A stretch of 64,000 nt of DNA, taken from contig NZ_JBHRSS010000001.1 of the NCBI RefSeq assembly GCF_042643355.1, positions 186,001 to 250,000 of the forward strand. The letters run 5' to 3'. Shown piece by piece: positions 57,317 to 64,000 of this stretch. The position numbers and the translations under genes were made by a program. Numbering within the stretch: position 1 is the stretch's first letter; each line of letters opens with the position of its first letter. This stretch comes from Salinisphaera aquimarina. Its GTDB lineage: Bacteria; Pseudomonadota; Gammaproteobacteria; Nevskiales; Salinisphaeraceae. The notes below the pieces were generated by a model. That model searched no databases and had not been told where the DNA came from. It worked only from the letters and a program-made list of their open reading frames with translations.

Positions 57317-58519
57317 ATGGAACACACCTGGCGCTGGTTCGGACCTGATGATCCGATCACGCTCGAAGATATCCGTCAAACCGGTGCGACCGGTGTCGTG
57401 ACCGCGCTCCACGATTTCCCTGCCGGCCAGGCCTGGCCGCTCGAGGCGATCCGCCAGCGTCGCGCCATGATCGAAGCCGCCGGGCTGCGCTGGGCGGTGG
57501 TGGAGAGCATTCCGGTCCATGAGGCGATCAAGCAGGGTCGAGACGAGGGCGCCGCGCGATCACGCTGTCTCGCGGCCTGGTGCGAGACGCTGGAAAACCT
57601 GGCCGCCTGCGGTATTCGCACGGTCTGCTACAACTTCATGCCGGTTCTCGACTGGACCCGCACCGAGTTGGCCGCGCCGGTCGCCTCGGGCGGCCGCGCG
57701 CTGCGTTTCGACCATACTGCCTTTGCGGCCTTCGAGCTTTTCGTGCTGCAACGTCCGGGCGCCGCAGCCGATTACAGTGCCGAAGACATCGCGGCCGCGC
57801 GCGCCCATGCGCAGAGACTGGACGAGGCCGGTCGTCAGCGGCTGGTGGACACCGTGATCGCCGGCTTGCCCGGCACCATGGAGCATTACACCCCGGAAGG
57901 ATTTCTCGAGGCCCTGTCGGCCTACCGCAGCATCGACGAGACCCGCTTGCGGGAGCACCTGATTCATTTTCTGCAGACCGTGGTGCCGGTCGCCGAGCGT
58001 CTGGGCATGCGCTTGGCGATCCATCCCGACGATCCGCCACGTGCGCTGCTCGGGTTGCCCCGAATCGTGTCCACGCTCGCGGATATGCAGGCTGCGATCC
58101 AGGCCGTGCCCAGCCCTGCCAACGGCGTTGCGTTCTGTACCGGTTCGCTGGGCGTGCGCGCGGACAACGAACTGGTGACGATGGCGCGCACGCTTGCCCC
58201 GCATATCCACTTCGCCCATCTGCGCGCCACCCGACGGGATCAGGAAGACCCGCGCAGTTTCGAGGAGGCGCCGCATCTGGAGGGCGATGTCGACATGGTC
58301 GGTGTGATCGGCGAGCTGTTGCACGAAGAAAGACGGCGTCGCTCGGCGAACGCTGGCGAGCTGATTCCGATGCGTCCGGATCATGGTCACCAGCTGCTCG
58401 ATGACCTCAAGCGCGACAGCCAGCCCGGCTACCCGTTGATCGGACGGCTGCGCGGGTTGGCCGAGTTGCGCGGTGTCGAGTGTGCACTGGCTCAGGTGGT
58501 GCAGAACTGCCCCGGCTAG
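57317..58519 (+). CDS. uxuA: Mannonate dehydratase UxuA
   Basis: 400 residues, the standard UxuA length. MEHTWRWFGPDDPITLEDI, GATGVVTALHDFPAGQAWP and VVESIPVHEAIKQG at the N-terminus; metal-binding region with HPDDPPRALLGLPRIV and HFAHLR further on, and IPMRPDHGHQLLDD. TIM-barrel xylose-isomerase-like fold, unrelated to ManD. Gives KDG for KdgK. Last gene of the operon. Confidence 0.95.
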   Translation: MEHTWRWFGPDDPITLEDIRQTGATGVVTALHDFPAGQAWPLEAIRQRRAMIEAAGLRWAVVESIPVHEAIKQGRDEGAARSRCLAAWCETLENLAACGIRTVCYNFMPVLDWTRTELAAPVASGGRALRFDHTAFAAFELFVLQRPGAAADYSAEDIAAARAHAQRLDEAGRQRLVDTVIAGLPGTMEHYTPEGFLEALSAYRSIDETRLREHLIHFLQTVVPVAERLGMRLAIHPDDPPRALLGLPRIVSTLADMQAAIQAVPSPANGVAFCTGSLGVRADNELVTMARTLAPHIHFAHLRATRRDQEDPRSFEEAPHLEGDVDMVGVIGELLHEERRRRSANAGELIPMRPDHGHQLLDDLKRDSQPGYPLIGRLRGLAELRGVECALAQVVQNCPG

Positions 58520-58643
58520 TGCCTCGCGGCACAAAAAATATCGGGCCGGCTATCCTGCACGGGGCTTCAATATGCGGCGCGTCGCACACGATGGGCAGGC
58601 TGCCGTGCCGACTCTGTGTTGCCCGCGGGGCAGCGGATATGCC

Positions 58644-58665
58644 GCCCCGCAGAGCAGTGCGGGGC
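58644..58665. terminator. GC-rich hairpin downstream of catC
   Basis: Arms GCCCCGC and GCGGGGC with an 8-base loop, 5 bases beyond the catC stop and facing the convergent uxuA. No T-run. Confidence 0.35.
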
Positions 58666-58669
58666 AGGC

Positions 58670-58960
58670 TCAGCGGTCGTCGTCGTGAATCGATGACGGA
58701 TGCCGGCACAGCGGCTTCACCGTGATATCCATGTACGGGAACAGCGGCAGGGCGCTGACGATGTCCTGCAACGCGGCGTTGTCTTGCACGTCGAAAATGC
58801 TCACATTGGAATAGCTGCCGGCCACGCGCCACAGGTGGCGCCATATGCCGTCGCGCTGCAGCTGCTGCGAATAGGCTTTTTCACGGGCCTTGATCTCGGC
58901 CGCCTGTTCGCTGTGCAGATCGTGCGGCAGTTTCACCGTCATTTCGACTTGAAAGAGCAT
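58670..58960 (-). CDS. catC: Muconolactone delta-isomerase-like protein (CatC)
   Basis: 96 residues, the family length. MLFQVEMTVKLPHDL, AIKAREKAYSQ-type region, WRHLWRVAGSYSNVSIFDV and PLFPYMDITVKPLCRHPSSI match CatC, which isomerises muconolactone in catechol catabolism. No catA, catB or catR is in the window, so the enzyme is either an orphan or has another substrate. Co-directional with the YciI and transporter genes. Confidence 0.85.
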   Translation of the reverse strand: MLFQVEMTVKLPHDLHSEQAAEIKAREKAYSQQLQRDGIWRHLWRVAGSYSNVSIFDVQDNAALQDIVSALPLFPYMDITVKPLCRHPSSIHDDDR

Positions 58961-58984
58961 GGAATATATTCCTTGTGGGCTGAA

Positions 58985-59281
58985 TCAGAGCAGGTTCTTG
59001 CCGTCGACATAGGCCTTGCGCCAGCGACAGATATCGACGCGCTCGAACAACTCGGCCTGATGAAACGGATCCGCTTCGATGAAATTTTGGGCTTCGTCGC
59101 GGCTTTCCACGTCGAGCAGATAGAGGCCGCCGGTGGCGCTTTCACCGTCGTCCACGAGCTTGGCGCCGCAAGCGATCAACAGGTGTGCATGGGCATCGAG
59201 ATAGGCCAGATGCACGTCGCGTGACTGCAGGCGCAGGTCGTGGTGTCCGGGTTTGTCGAAGGTTTCGATCATGTAAGGCAT
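58985..59281 (-). CDS. YciI-family protein
   Basis: 98 residues from the ATG at 59281 (a longer reading adds 32 unrelated residues). YciI-like ferredoxin fold: HLAYLDAHAHLLIACGAKL holds the His and Asp commonly seen in the active-site cleft, followed by GGLYLLDVESRDEAQNFIEADPF. The family includes enzymes on ring-cleavage products. Possible helper or isomerase with CatC; not established. Confidence 0.8.
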   Translation of the reverse strand: MPYMIETFDKPGHHDLRLQSRDVHLAYLDAHAHLLIACGAKLVDDGESATGGLYLLDVESRDEAQNFIEADPFHQAELFERVDICRWRKAYVDGKNLL

Positions 59282-59315
59282 GTCAGATCCTTTGCGGGAT
59301 GGCTGGGGCCGGCGC

Positions 59316-60650
59316 TCAGGCGCCGATATAACCCCATATGAGAATGGCCGAGGCGAAGACGATGCCGAGATAGCCAAGAATCAGCACCATATAGCCCATG
59401 ATATCGCGCAGCTTGAGCCCGGATATGGCCAGCACCGGGATGATCCAGAACGGCTGCACCATGTTGGTCCATTGATCGCCGATCTGAACCGCGAGCGCGG
59501 TGGCGGCATCGGAGGCGCCGAGCGTGGCCGCGGCCTTGACCATGACCGGTCCCTGAACTGCCCATTGGCCACCGCCCGAGGGGGCGAGCAGATTGATCAG
59601 GCCGCCGCTGATGAACGACCAGATCGGCAGCGTCTGGGCGCTGGATATGTTCACGAACATATTGGCGAACGTCACCACCAGTCCTGACCCGACCAGAATA
59701 CTCATGATGCCGGCATAGAACGGGTACTGGACGATGATGCCGGAGACGATGCGTACACCGTCGTTGAGTGCGGCCAGATATTTAGCTGGCGAGGCGAACA
59801 GCAGAATACCCAGAAACAGGAACAGGAAGTTGACCGTGTTGAGGTTCAGCGAGCCGCCGTCGAAGAAGTGCAGTCCGATATAGAGCATCCCCAGCAGGCC
59901 GATGCCGATGCCGACGCTGCGGCTGTGATTGAGGCGATCGGCAATCGTGGGTTGGTCGGCGGCGGTCAGGGCCGGAACGGTTGGCTTGGCAACGCTGGCC
60001 GGATCGATCTCGACGATATCGTTCGCATTTTTCGGGTGTAGCAGAGCGTTGAAAATGGGCAGGGTGATGATGACGATCGCGCTTGTGATCAGCAGCACCG
60101 GGGAAAAGATGGTGTCGCTCAGCGGGATCAGCCCGATCTGTGACTCGAGAAAATGCCCTTCGGTGGCGATCAGCAGCGGCACGCTGCCCGACAAGCCGAT
60201 GCCGTAGAGCGCAAATCCGGAGTAGGCGGCAGCGATCACCAGCGGGTAATGCAGCCCCTTGACGTTCATCGCCAGCTTCTGGGCCACGATGCTGCCTATA
60301 ACCAGACCAAAGCCCCAGTTCAGCCAGCTGCCGATGGCGCCGACAAGCGTGGCTACGACGATGGCCATGAAGGGTGTGGCCACGCGCGCTGCGATTCGGT
60401 CGAGCGCGCCATCCACCAGCGGTGTCTTGGCGAGGATATAGCCGGCCAGCAGGATCACGGTCATCTGCATGCTGAAGGCGAGCAGATCCCAGAAGCCATC
60501 GCCCCAGTAGCGCACCGCATCGATCGGGCTGCTGCCCTCGACGACGAAGGCGAGCACGACGGTGAGCGCGGTAAGAATGATCGCGATTACCAGTGGATCC
60601 GGCATGTAACGGCTGATCAGCCGGGTGAAAAAATTCGCCAAGGCTTGCAT
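59316..60650 (-). CDS. atoE: Short-chain fatty acid transporter (AtoE family)
   Basis: 444 residues, about 12 helices. SRYMPDPLVIAIILTALTVVLAF, YWGDGFWDLLAFSMQMTVILLAGYILA, GLVIGSIVAQKLA, and LINLLAPSGGGQWAVQGPVM near the C-terminus are AtoE marks. Expected to take up butyrate-like acids. First gene of the minus-strand operon, behind a strong promoter at 60717-60744. Confidence 0.9.
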   Translation of the reverse strand: MQALANFFTRLISRYMPDPLVIAIILTALTVVLAFVVEGSSPIDAVRYWGDGFWDLLAFSMQMTVILLAGYILAKTPLVDGALDRIAARVATPFMAIVVATLVGAIGSWLNWGFGLVIGSIVAQKLAMNVKGLHYPLVIAAAYSGFALYGIGLSGSVPLLIATEGHFLESQIGLIPLSDTIFSPVLLITSAIVIITLPIFNALLHPKNANDIVEIDPASVAKPTVPALTAADQPTIADRLNHSRSVGIGIGLLGMLYIGLHFFDGGSLNLNTVNFLFLFLGILLFASPAKYLAALNDGVRIVSGIIVQYPFYAGIMSILVGSGLVVTFANMFVNISSAQTLPIWSFISGGLINLLAPSGGGQWAVQGPVMVKAAATLGASDAATALAVQIGDQWTNMVQPFWIIPVLAISGLKLRDIMGYMVLILGYLGIVFASAILIWGYIGA

Positions 60651-60988
60651 GTATATCCCCCAAATGAATGATTAAGAATCGCCCGGCAACGCTGTGCGCA
60701 TTGCGAACAAACGTTCATTATAATGCAGGCGAGATGCCCGACAACCTCGTGCCTTGCGCGAACATCTCGTCGAGGCTATCGCTCATCGCGCGACCTGCGG
60801 GCAAGTGCGGGCAGGCAACAACGTCTGGACGCTTGGTCGGCTTCAAGCCCGAGATGGGAAAGTCGGTGCGGTTTATATGTGGCAGATGAAGCATGGAGCG
60901 CAGGGCTGCGTTTGCGTGCCGCGCACTTGCCTTATCGGTTACACTAAAAGGCTTGTTTGTATCCGCCCGAACACGGGCCTGATCGGCC
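60651..60988. other. 338-bp divergent gap between atoE and miaB
   Basis: Holds the promoter for atoE and presumably that of miaB. An AT-rich core lies at 60700-60725. No gene is convincing here. Confidence 0.5.
60717..60744 (-). promoter_or_regulatory. Sigma-70 promoter for the atoE-yciI-catC operon
   Basis: On the minus strand: -35 TTGTCG (60744-60739), 16-base spacer, -10 TATAAT (60722-60717), a perfect -10 box. It is 67 bases upstream of the atoE start. Confidence 0.6.
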
Positions 60989-62356
60989 ATGAGCAGCGCC
61001 TCCAATCAACCTCGGGTTTTCGTTCAGACCTGGGGCTGCCAGATGAATGAATACGACTCGGCCAAGATGGTCGACGTGCTGGTAAAAAACCGTGGCGCCA
61101 CGCGGGTCGACAACGCGGAAGGCGCGGACATTATCCTGCTCAATACCTGCTCCGTGCGCGAGAAGGCGCAGGAGAAGGTGTTCTCGCAACTCGGCCGCTG
61201 GCGCGAGCTGAAGGAAGCGCGGCCCGAGATCGTGATCGGTGTTGGCGGTTGTGTGGCATCACAGGAAGGCCACGCGATTCGCGAGCGCGCACCCTACGTA
61301 GACATGGTATTCGGCCCGCAGACGCTGCATCGGCTGCCGGAGATGCTCGACGCGGTGGTCGACAACGGCGCCGGCGTGGTCGATATCGCTTTTCCCGAGA
61401 TCGACAAGTTCGATCATCTGCCGGCGCCGCGCGCCGAAGGCCCGACTGCGTTCGTGTCGATCATGGAAGGCTGCTCCAAGTACTGCAGCTTCTGCGTGGT
61501 GCCCTATACGCGTGGTGAAGAGATCAGCCGCCCGTTCGACGATGTGATCCTTGAGATCGCGGAGCTTGCCGAGCAGGGCGTCAAGGAAATAACGCTGCTG
61601 GGCCAGAACGTCAACGGCTACTACGGCCCGATGGCCGATGGCTCGATCTGCGATCTGGCGATGCTGGTCGAGTTCGTGGCCGAGATCGAGGGCATCGAGC
61701 GTATCCGCTATACCACCTCGCATCCGCTGGAGTTCTCGGACGCGCTCATCGATGCCTATGCACGCGTGCCCAAGCTCGCCAATCATCTGCACCTGCCGGT
61801 GCAGTCGGGCTCGGACAGCGTGCTGGCGCGGATGAAACGTGGCTATACCGCCGATCATTTTCGTGAGCGCATCGCGAAACTGCGCGAGGTTCGCCCGGAC
61901 ATCAGCCTGTCCACGGATATTATCGTCGGCCATCCGGGCGAGGGCGAGGCCGAATTCGACGACACCATGCGGCTGGTGGACGACATGGGTTTCGACCAGG
62001 CGTTCTCGTTCGTCTACAGCAAGCGCCCCGGTACGCCGGCGGCGGACATGGACGACGACACCCCGCGCGAACTCAAGAAGCAGCGGCTCGCCCATCTGCA
62101 GTCGCGTATCGGCGAATACAACCAGCGTTATATGCAGGCAATGGTCGGCACCACGCAGCGGGTACTGGTCGAGCGTGAGTCCAAGCGCGGGAATGGCCAG
62201 CTGGCCGGGCGCACGGACTCCAATCGCTGGGTCAATTTCGACGGCCACCCGCGCATGGTCGGGTACTTCATCGATGTCGAGATCACTGAAGCGCTGGACA
62301 ACTCCCTGCGTGGCCGCGTGGTGACCACCGAACCCGATCTGGCCGCGACCGGCTAG
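60989..62356 (+). CDS. miaB: tRNA-2-methylthio-N6-dimethylallyladenosine synthase MiaB
   Basis: 455 residues. UPF0004 domain with three cluster cysteines (TWGCQMNEYDS, LNTCSVREKAQEK, GGCVASQ), radical-SAM CxxxCxxC in CSKYCSFCVVPYTRG, and a C-terminal TRAM domain. Adds the methylthio group to A37 of tRNAs reading UNN codons. Its TAG stop is part of the CTAG end of repeat copy C, so the tail may have been trimmed or set by insertion. Confidence 0.97.
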   Translation: MSSASNQPRVFVQTWGCQMNEYDSAKMVDVLVKNRGATRVDNAEGADIILLNTCSVREKAQEKVFSQLGRWRELKEARPEIVIGVGGCVASQEGHAIRERAPYVDMVFGPQTLHRLPEMLDAVVDNGAGVVDIAFPEIDKFDHLPAPRAEGPTAFVSIMEGCSKYCSFCVVPYTRGEEISRPFDDVILEIAELAEQGVKEITLLGQNVNGYYGPMADGSICDLAMLVEFVAEIEGIERIRYTTSHPLEFSDALIDAYARVPKLANHLHLPVQSGSDSVLARMKRGYTADHFRERIAKLREVRPDISLSTDIIVGHPGEGEAEFDDTMRLVDDMGFDQAFSFVYSKRPGTPAADMDDDTPRELKKQRLAHLQSRIGEYNQRYMQAMVGTTQRVLVERESKRGNGQLAGRTDSNRWVNFDGHPRMVGYFIDVEITEALDNSLRGRVVTTEPDLAATG

Positions 62357-62533
62357 TGTCCTGTAACGTTAAGTTTGCAGAATAAAGTTCGAGTCCATTC
62401 AAAAGAACGACGCTTTTATGTCAGGCAAGGCGCTGCAACGATCCACGGCCATGGCCGTGGCGAAGCGCGGCAACGCCGCATGGGACAGAAAAGCGCCGAA
62501 ATCGTGAAGCGTATTCGTGTTGCAGGACACCGG
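62353..62533. repeat. Inverted-repeat intergenic element, copy C (miaB/phoH junction)
   Basis: Begins CTAGTGTCCTGTAACG (62353-62368) and ends near GTTGCAGGACACCGG (about 62519-62533), an imperfect inverted match. Shares GTCAGGCAAGGCGC, GCAACGCCGCATG and AAAGCGCCGAAATCGT with copy B. An 18-base perfect palindrome, CCACGGCCATGGCCGTGG, sits at 62443-62460. Confidence 0.75.
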
Positions 62534-62562
62534 GCCGTCACGCCGAGGAACAGACAGCTATC

Positions 62563-63579
62563 TTGAACGAATCCATCCGCAAGACCCTCGAGCTGGCGCC
62601 GCTCGACATGGAACGGCTCGCACATCTGTGCGGCGCTCAGGACGGCCACCTGCGCCTGATAGAAACCACGCTCGACGTGGATGTGCACAATCGCGGTCAT
62701 CGCTTCCAGGTTGAAGGCACCGAACAGGCCGCGAGCGCCGCGATCGACGTGCTCAACGAGCTCTATGCCGCCACCGCCGGCGGTCAGCTGTCGCCCGAGC
62801 GCGTGCATGTGGCGGCCCGCACCGCCGAGCGCGAACGCGAGGAAGCCGCGGCGAACAACGGCGAAAAGCCGCTCGATGACGTGGTCATCAAGACCCGGCT
62901 CGGGCTGGTGCGCGGACGCGGCCCCAGCCAGCGCCGTTATCTGGCGAATCTGCGCGACCACGATCTGAATTTCGGTATCGGCCCGGCCGGCACCGGCAAG
63001 ACCTACCTCGCCGTGGCCGCCGCGGTCGATGCGCTGGAGACCGAGCGCGTGCGCCGGTTGCTGCTGGTGCGCCCGGCGGTCGAGGCGGGTGAGCGGCTGG
63101 GTTTCCTGCCCGGTGATCTGGCCCAGAAAATCGACCCCTACCTGCGTCCGCTCTACGACGCCCTCTATGAAATGCTCGGTTTTGACCGCGTGGGGCGCTT
63201 GATCGAGCGCAATGTGATCGAAATAGCGCCATTGGCCTATATGCGCGGGCGTACGCTCAACGAGGCCTTCATTATCCTCGACGAGGCCCAGAACACCACC
63301 GTCGAACAGATGAAGATGTTCCTCACCCGTATCGGCTTCGGTTCGACCGCGGTGGTCACGGGCGACATGACCCAGATCGATCTGCCGGTGTCCAAGCGCT
63401 CCGGCCTGCGCCATGCGGTCGGGCTGCTGCACGATATCGAGGGCATTAGCGTGACCCGGTTCTCGGCGCGCGACGTGGTCCGGCATCCGCTGGTGCAGCG
63501 TATCGTGCGCGCCTACGACCGCGAAAGTCACGCCGCCGAGGCCGCCGCGGGCCCGGACAGGCGCGACGATCGGCGTTGA
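62563..63579 (+). CDS. phoH: PhoH-like ATPase (PhoL)
   Basis: 338 residues, TTG start. Walker A GPAGTGKTYLAVA, RPAVEAGERLGFLPGDL, the Walker B segment AFIILDEAQNTTVEQMKMFLTRIG and TGDMTQIDLP are typical. Upstream of ybeY as in most gammaproteobacteria (miaB-phoH-ybeY). Thought to act in RNA metabolism with YbeY. Confidence 0.95.
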   Translation: MNESIRKTLELAPLDMERLAHLCGAQDGHLRLIETTLDVDVHNRGHRFQVEGTEQAASAAIDVLNELYAATAGGQLSPERVHVAARTAEREREEAAANNGEKPLDDVVIKTRLGLVRGRGPSQRRYLANLRDHDLNFGIGPAGTGKTYLAVAAAVDALETERVRRLLLVRPAVEAGERLGFLPGDLAQKIDPYLRPLYDALYEMLGFDRVGRLIERNVIEIAPLAYMRGRTLNEAFIILDEAQNTTVEQMKMFLTRIGFGSTAVVTGDMTQIDLPVSKRSGLRHAVGLLHDIEGISVTRFSARDVVRHPLVQRIVRAYDRESHAAEAAAGPDRRDDRR

Positions 63580-63590
63580 GCGGCGCGAGC

Positions 63591-64000
63591 ATGAGCCTGG
63601 AGCTGGCGCTGGAGAGCGCACAGCGGGTGCCGACGGCCGTTGACGAGGCCGCGCTCGAGCGCGCCGCCGCGGCGGCCGTGGCCGCGACCGGCACGGTCGA
63701 GGCCGATACCGACGTCGAACTGGCCGTCCGGTTGGTCGACGAAGAGGAATCGGCGCAACTCAACGGCCGCTATCGCGACAAGCCTCATGCCACCAACGTG
63801 TTGTCCTTTCCCGCCGGTGTCGAACTGCCCGGCCTGATGGTGTTGGGGGATCTGGTGATCTGCATGCCGGTGGTCGAGCGCGAGGCCGAGGCGCAGGGCA
63901 AGACGCGCGAGGCCCATCTGACGCATATGGTCGTGCACGGTGTGCTGCACTTGCTCGGCTACGATCATATCGGCGACGATGAAGCCGACACCATGGAAGG
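63591..64000 (+). CDS. ybeY: Endoribonuclease YbeY, C-terminus outside the window
   Basis: About 136 residues are visible, including RYRDKPHATNVLSFPAG and the zinc site HGVLHLLGYDH. The remaining few dozen residues lie past the right edge. Single-strand endoribonuclease for 16S rRNA 3'-end maturation. 11 bases after phoH. Confidence 0.95.
   Translation, partial: MSLELALESAQRVPTAVDEAALERAAAAAVAATGTVEADTDVELAVRLVDEEESAQLNGRYRDKPHATNVLSFPAGVELPGLMVLGDLVICMPVVEREAEAQGKTREAHLTHMVVHGVLHLLGYDHIGDDEADTME

Noticed and set aside
58519..58540. CTAGTGCC next to the uxuA stop as another repeat-element end
   Set aside because: Only the first seven or eight bases match; the internal blocks shared by copies A-C are absent and no right end is seen.

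Overview
The window looks like chromosomal DNA of a high-GC gammaproteobacterium. Supporting signs are zapD-coaE-yacG, dciA next to secA, a MutT/ThiE-type fusion, bamD divergent from rluD-pgeF, and uvrA divergent from a YajR-type carrier and ssb. A Salinisphaera-like or related halophile is my guess; nothing in the sequence fixes the genus. No rRNA, tRNA or CRISPR array was seen.

Region 1 (1-19.3 kb) is the most unusual part. Bases 1-8773 carry what reads as a bacterial ceramide/sphingolipid locus. Three genes run on the minus strand: an LptF-like permease (cut by the window edge), a MobA-like nucleotidyltransferase and a GNAT-type acyltransferase resembling bacterial ceramide synthase. Opposite them, across a 540-bp AT-richer gap, is a plus-strand operon: acyl-AMP ligase, CerR-like reductase, acyl carrier protein, serine palmitoyltransferase, a second short-chain reductase and an AspH/LpxO-type hydroxylase. 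It continues with an LpxL-like acyltransferase, a three-module GT8/methyltransferase-like/ELM1 protein, a second ELM1 protein, a 2-oxoglutarate oxygenase and a sulfotransferase. Two minus-strand glycosyltransferases (GT4, GT2) and a one-piece ABC exporter follow. My reading is one surface-lipid programme: build a ceramide, hydroxylate, acylate, glycosylate and possibly sulfate it, then export it. The core is supported by family knowledge; the decoration steps are inference.

Region 2 (19.4-32.7 kb) is housekeeping plus type IV pilus genes: dciA, secA, argJ, the Nudix/ThiE fusion, yacG, zapD, coaE, pilD, pilC, pilR, pilS and a PP0621-type protein. pilA and pilB are missing from their usual place. 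Short inverted-repeat elements fill the coaE/pilD and pilD/pilC junctions.

Region 3 (32.8-48.5 kb) holds sucCD with a clear terminator, a GFA-domain protein, nadE, a 273-bp inverted-repeat element, a four-repeat membrane protein, bamD, rluD, pgeF, a PKD-like lipoprotein, uvrA, a YajR-type transporter and ssb.

Region 4 (48.5-58.5 kb) is a hexuronate/aldonate catabolic island: kdgK, a UxuR-like GntR repressor with three matching operators, then manD, a zinc dehydrogenase, TRAP transporter dctPQM, uxuB and uxuA. Transport feeds fructuronate/mannonate to 2-keto-3-deoxygluconate and then its 6-phosphate. Two unrelated mannonate dehydratases (ManD, UxuA) sit in the same operon.

Region 5 (58.6-64 kb) has a minus-strand catC / YciI / short-chain fatty acid transporter operon with a good promoter, then miaB, phoH and ybeY (cut by the window end), with a third copy of the short repeat between miaB and phoH.
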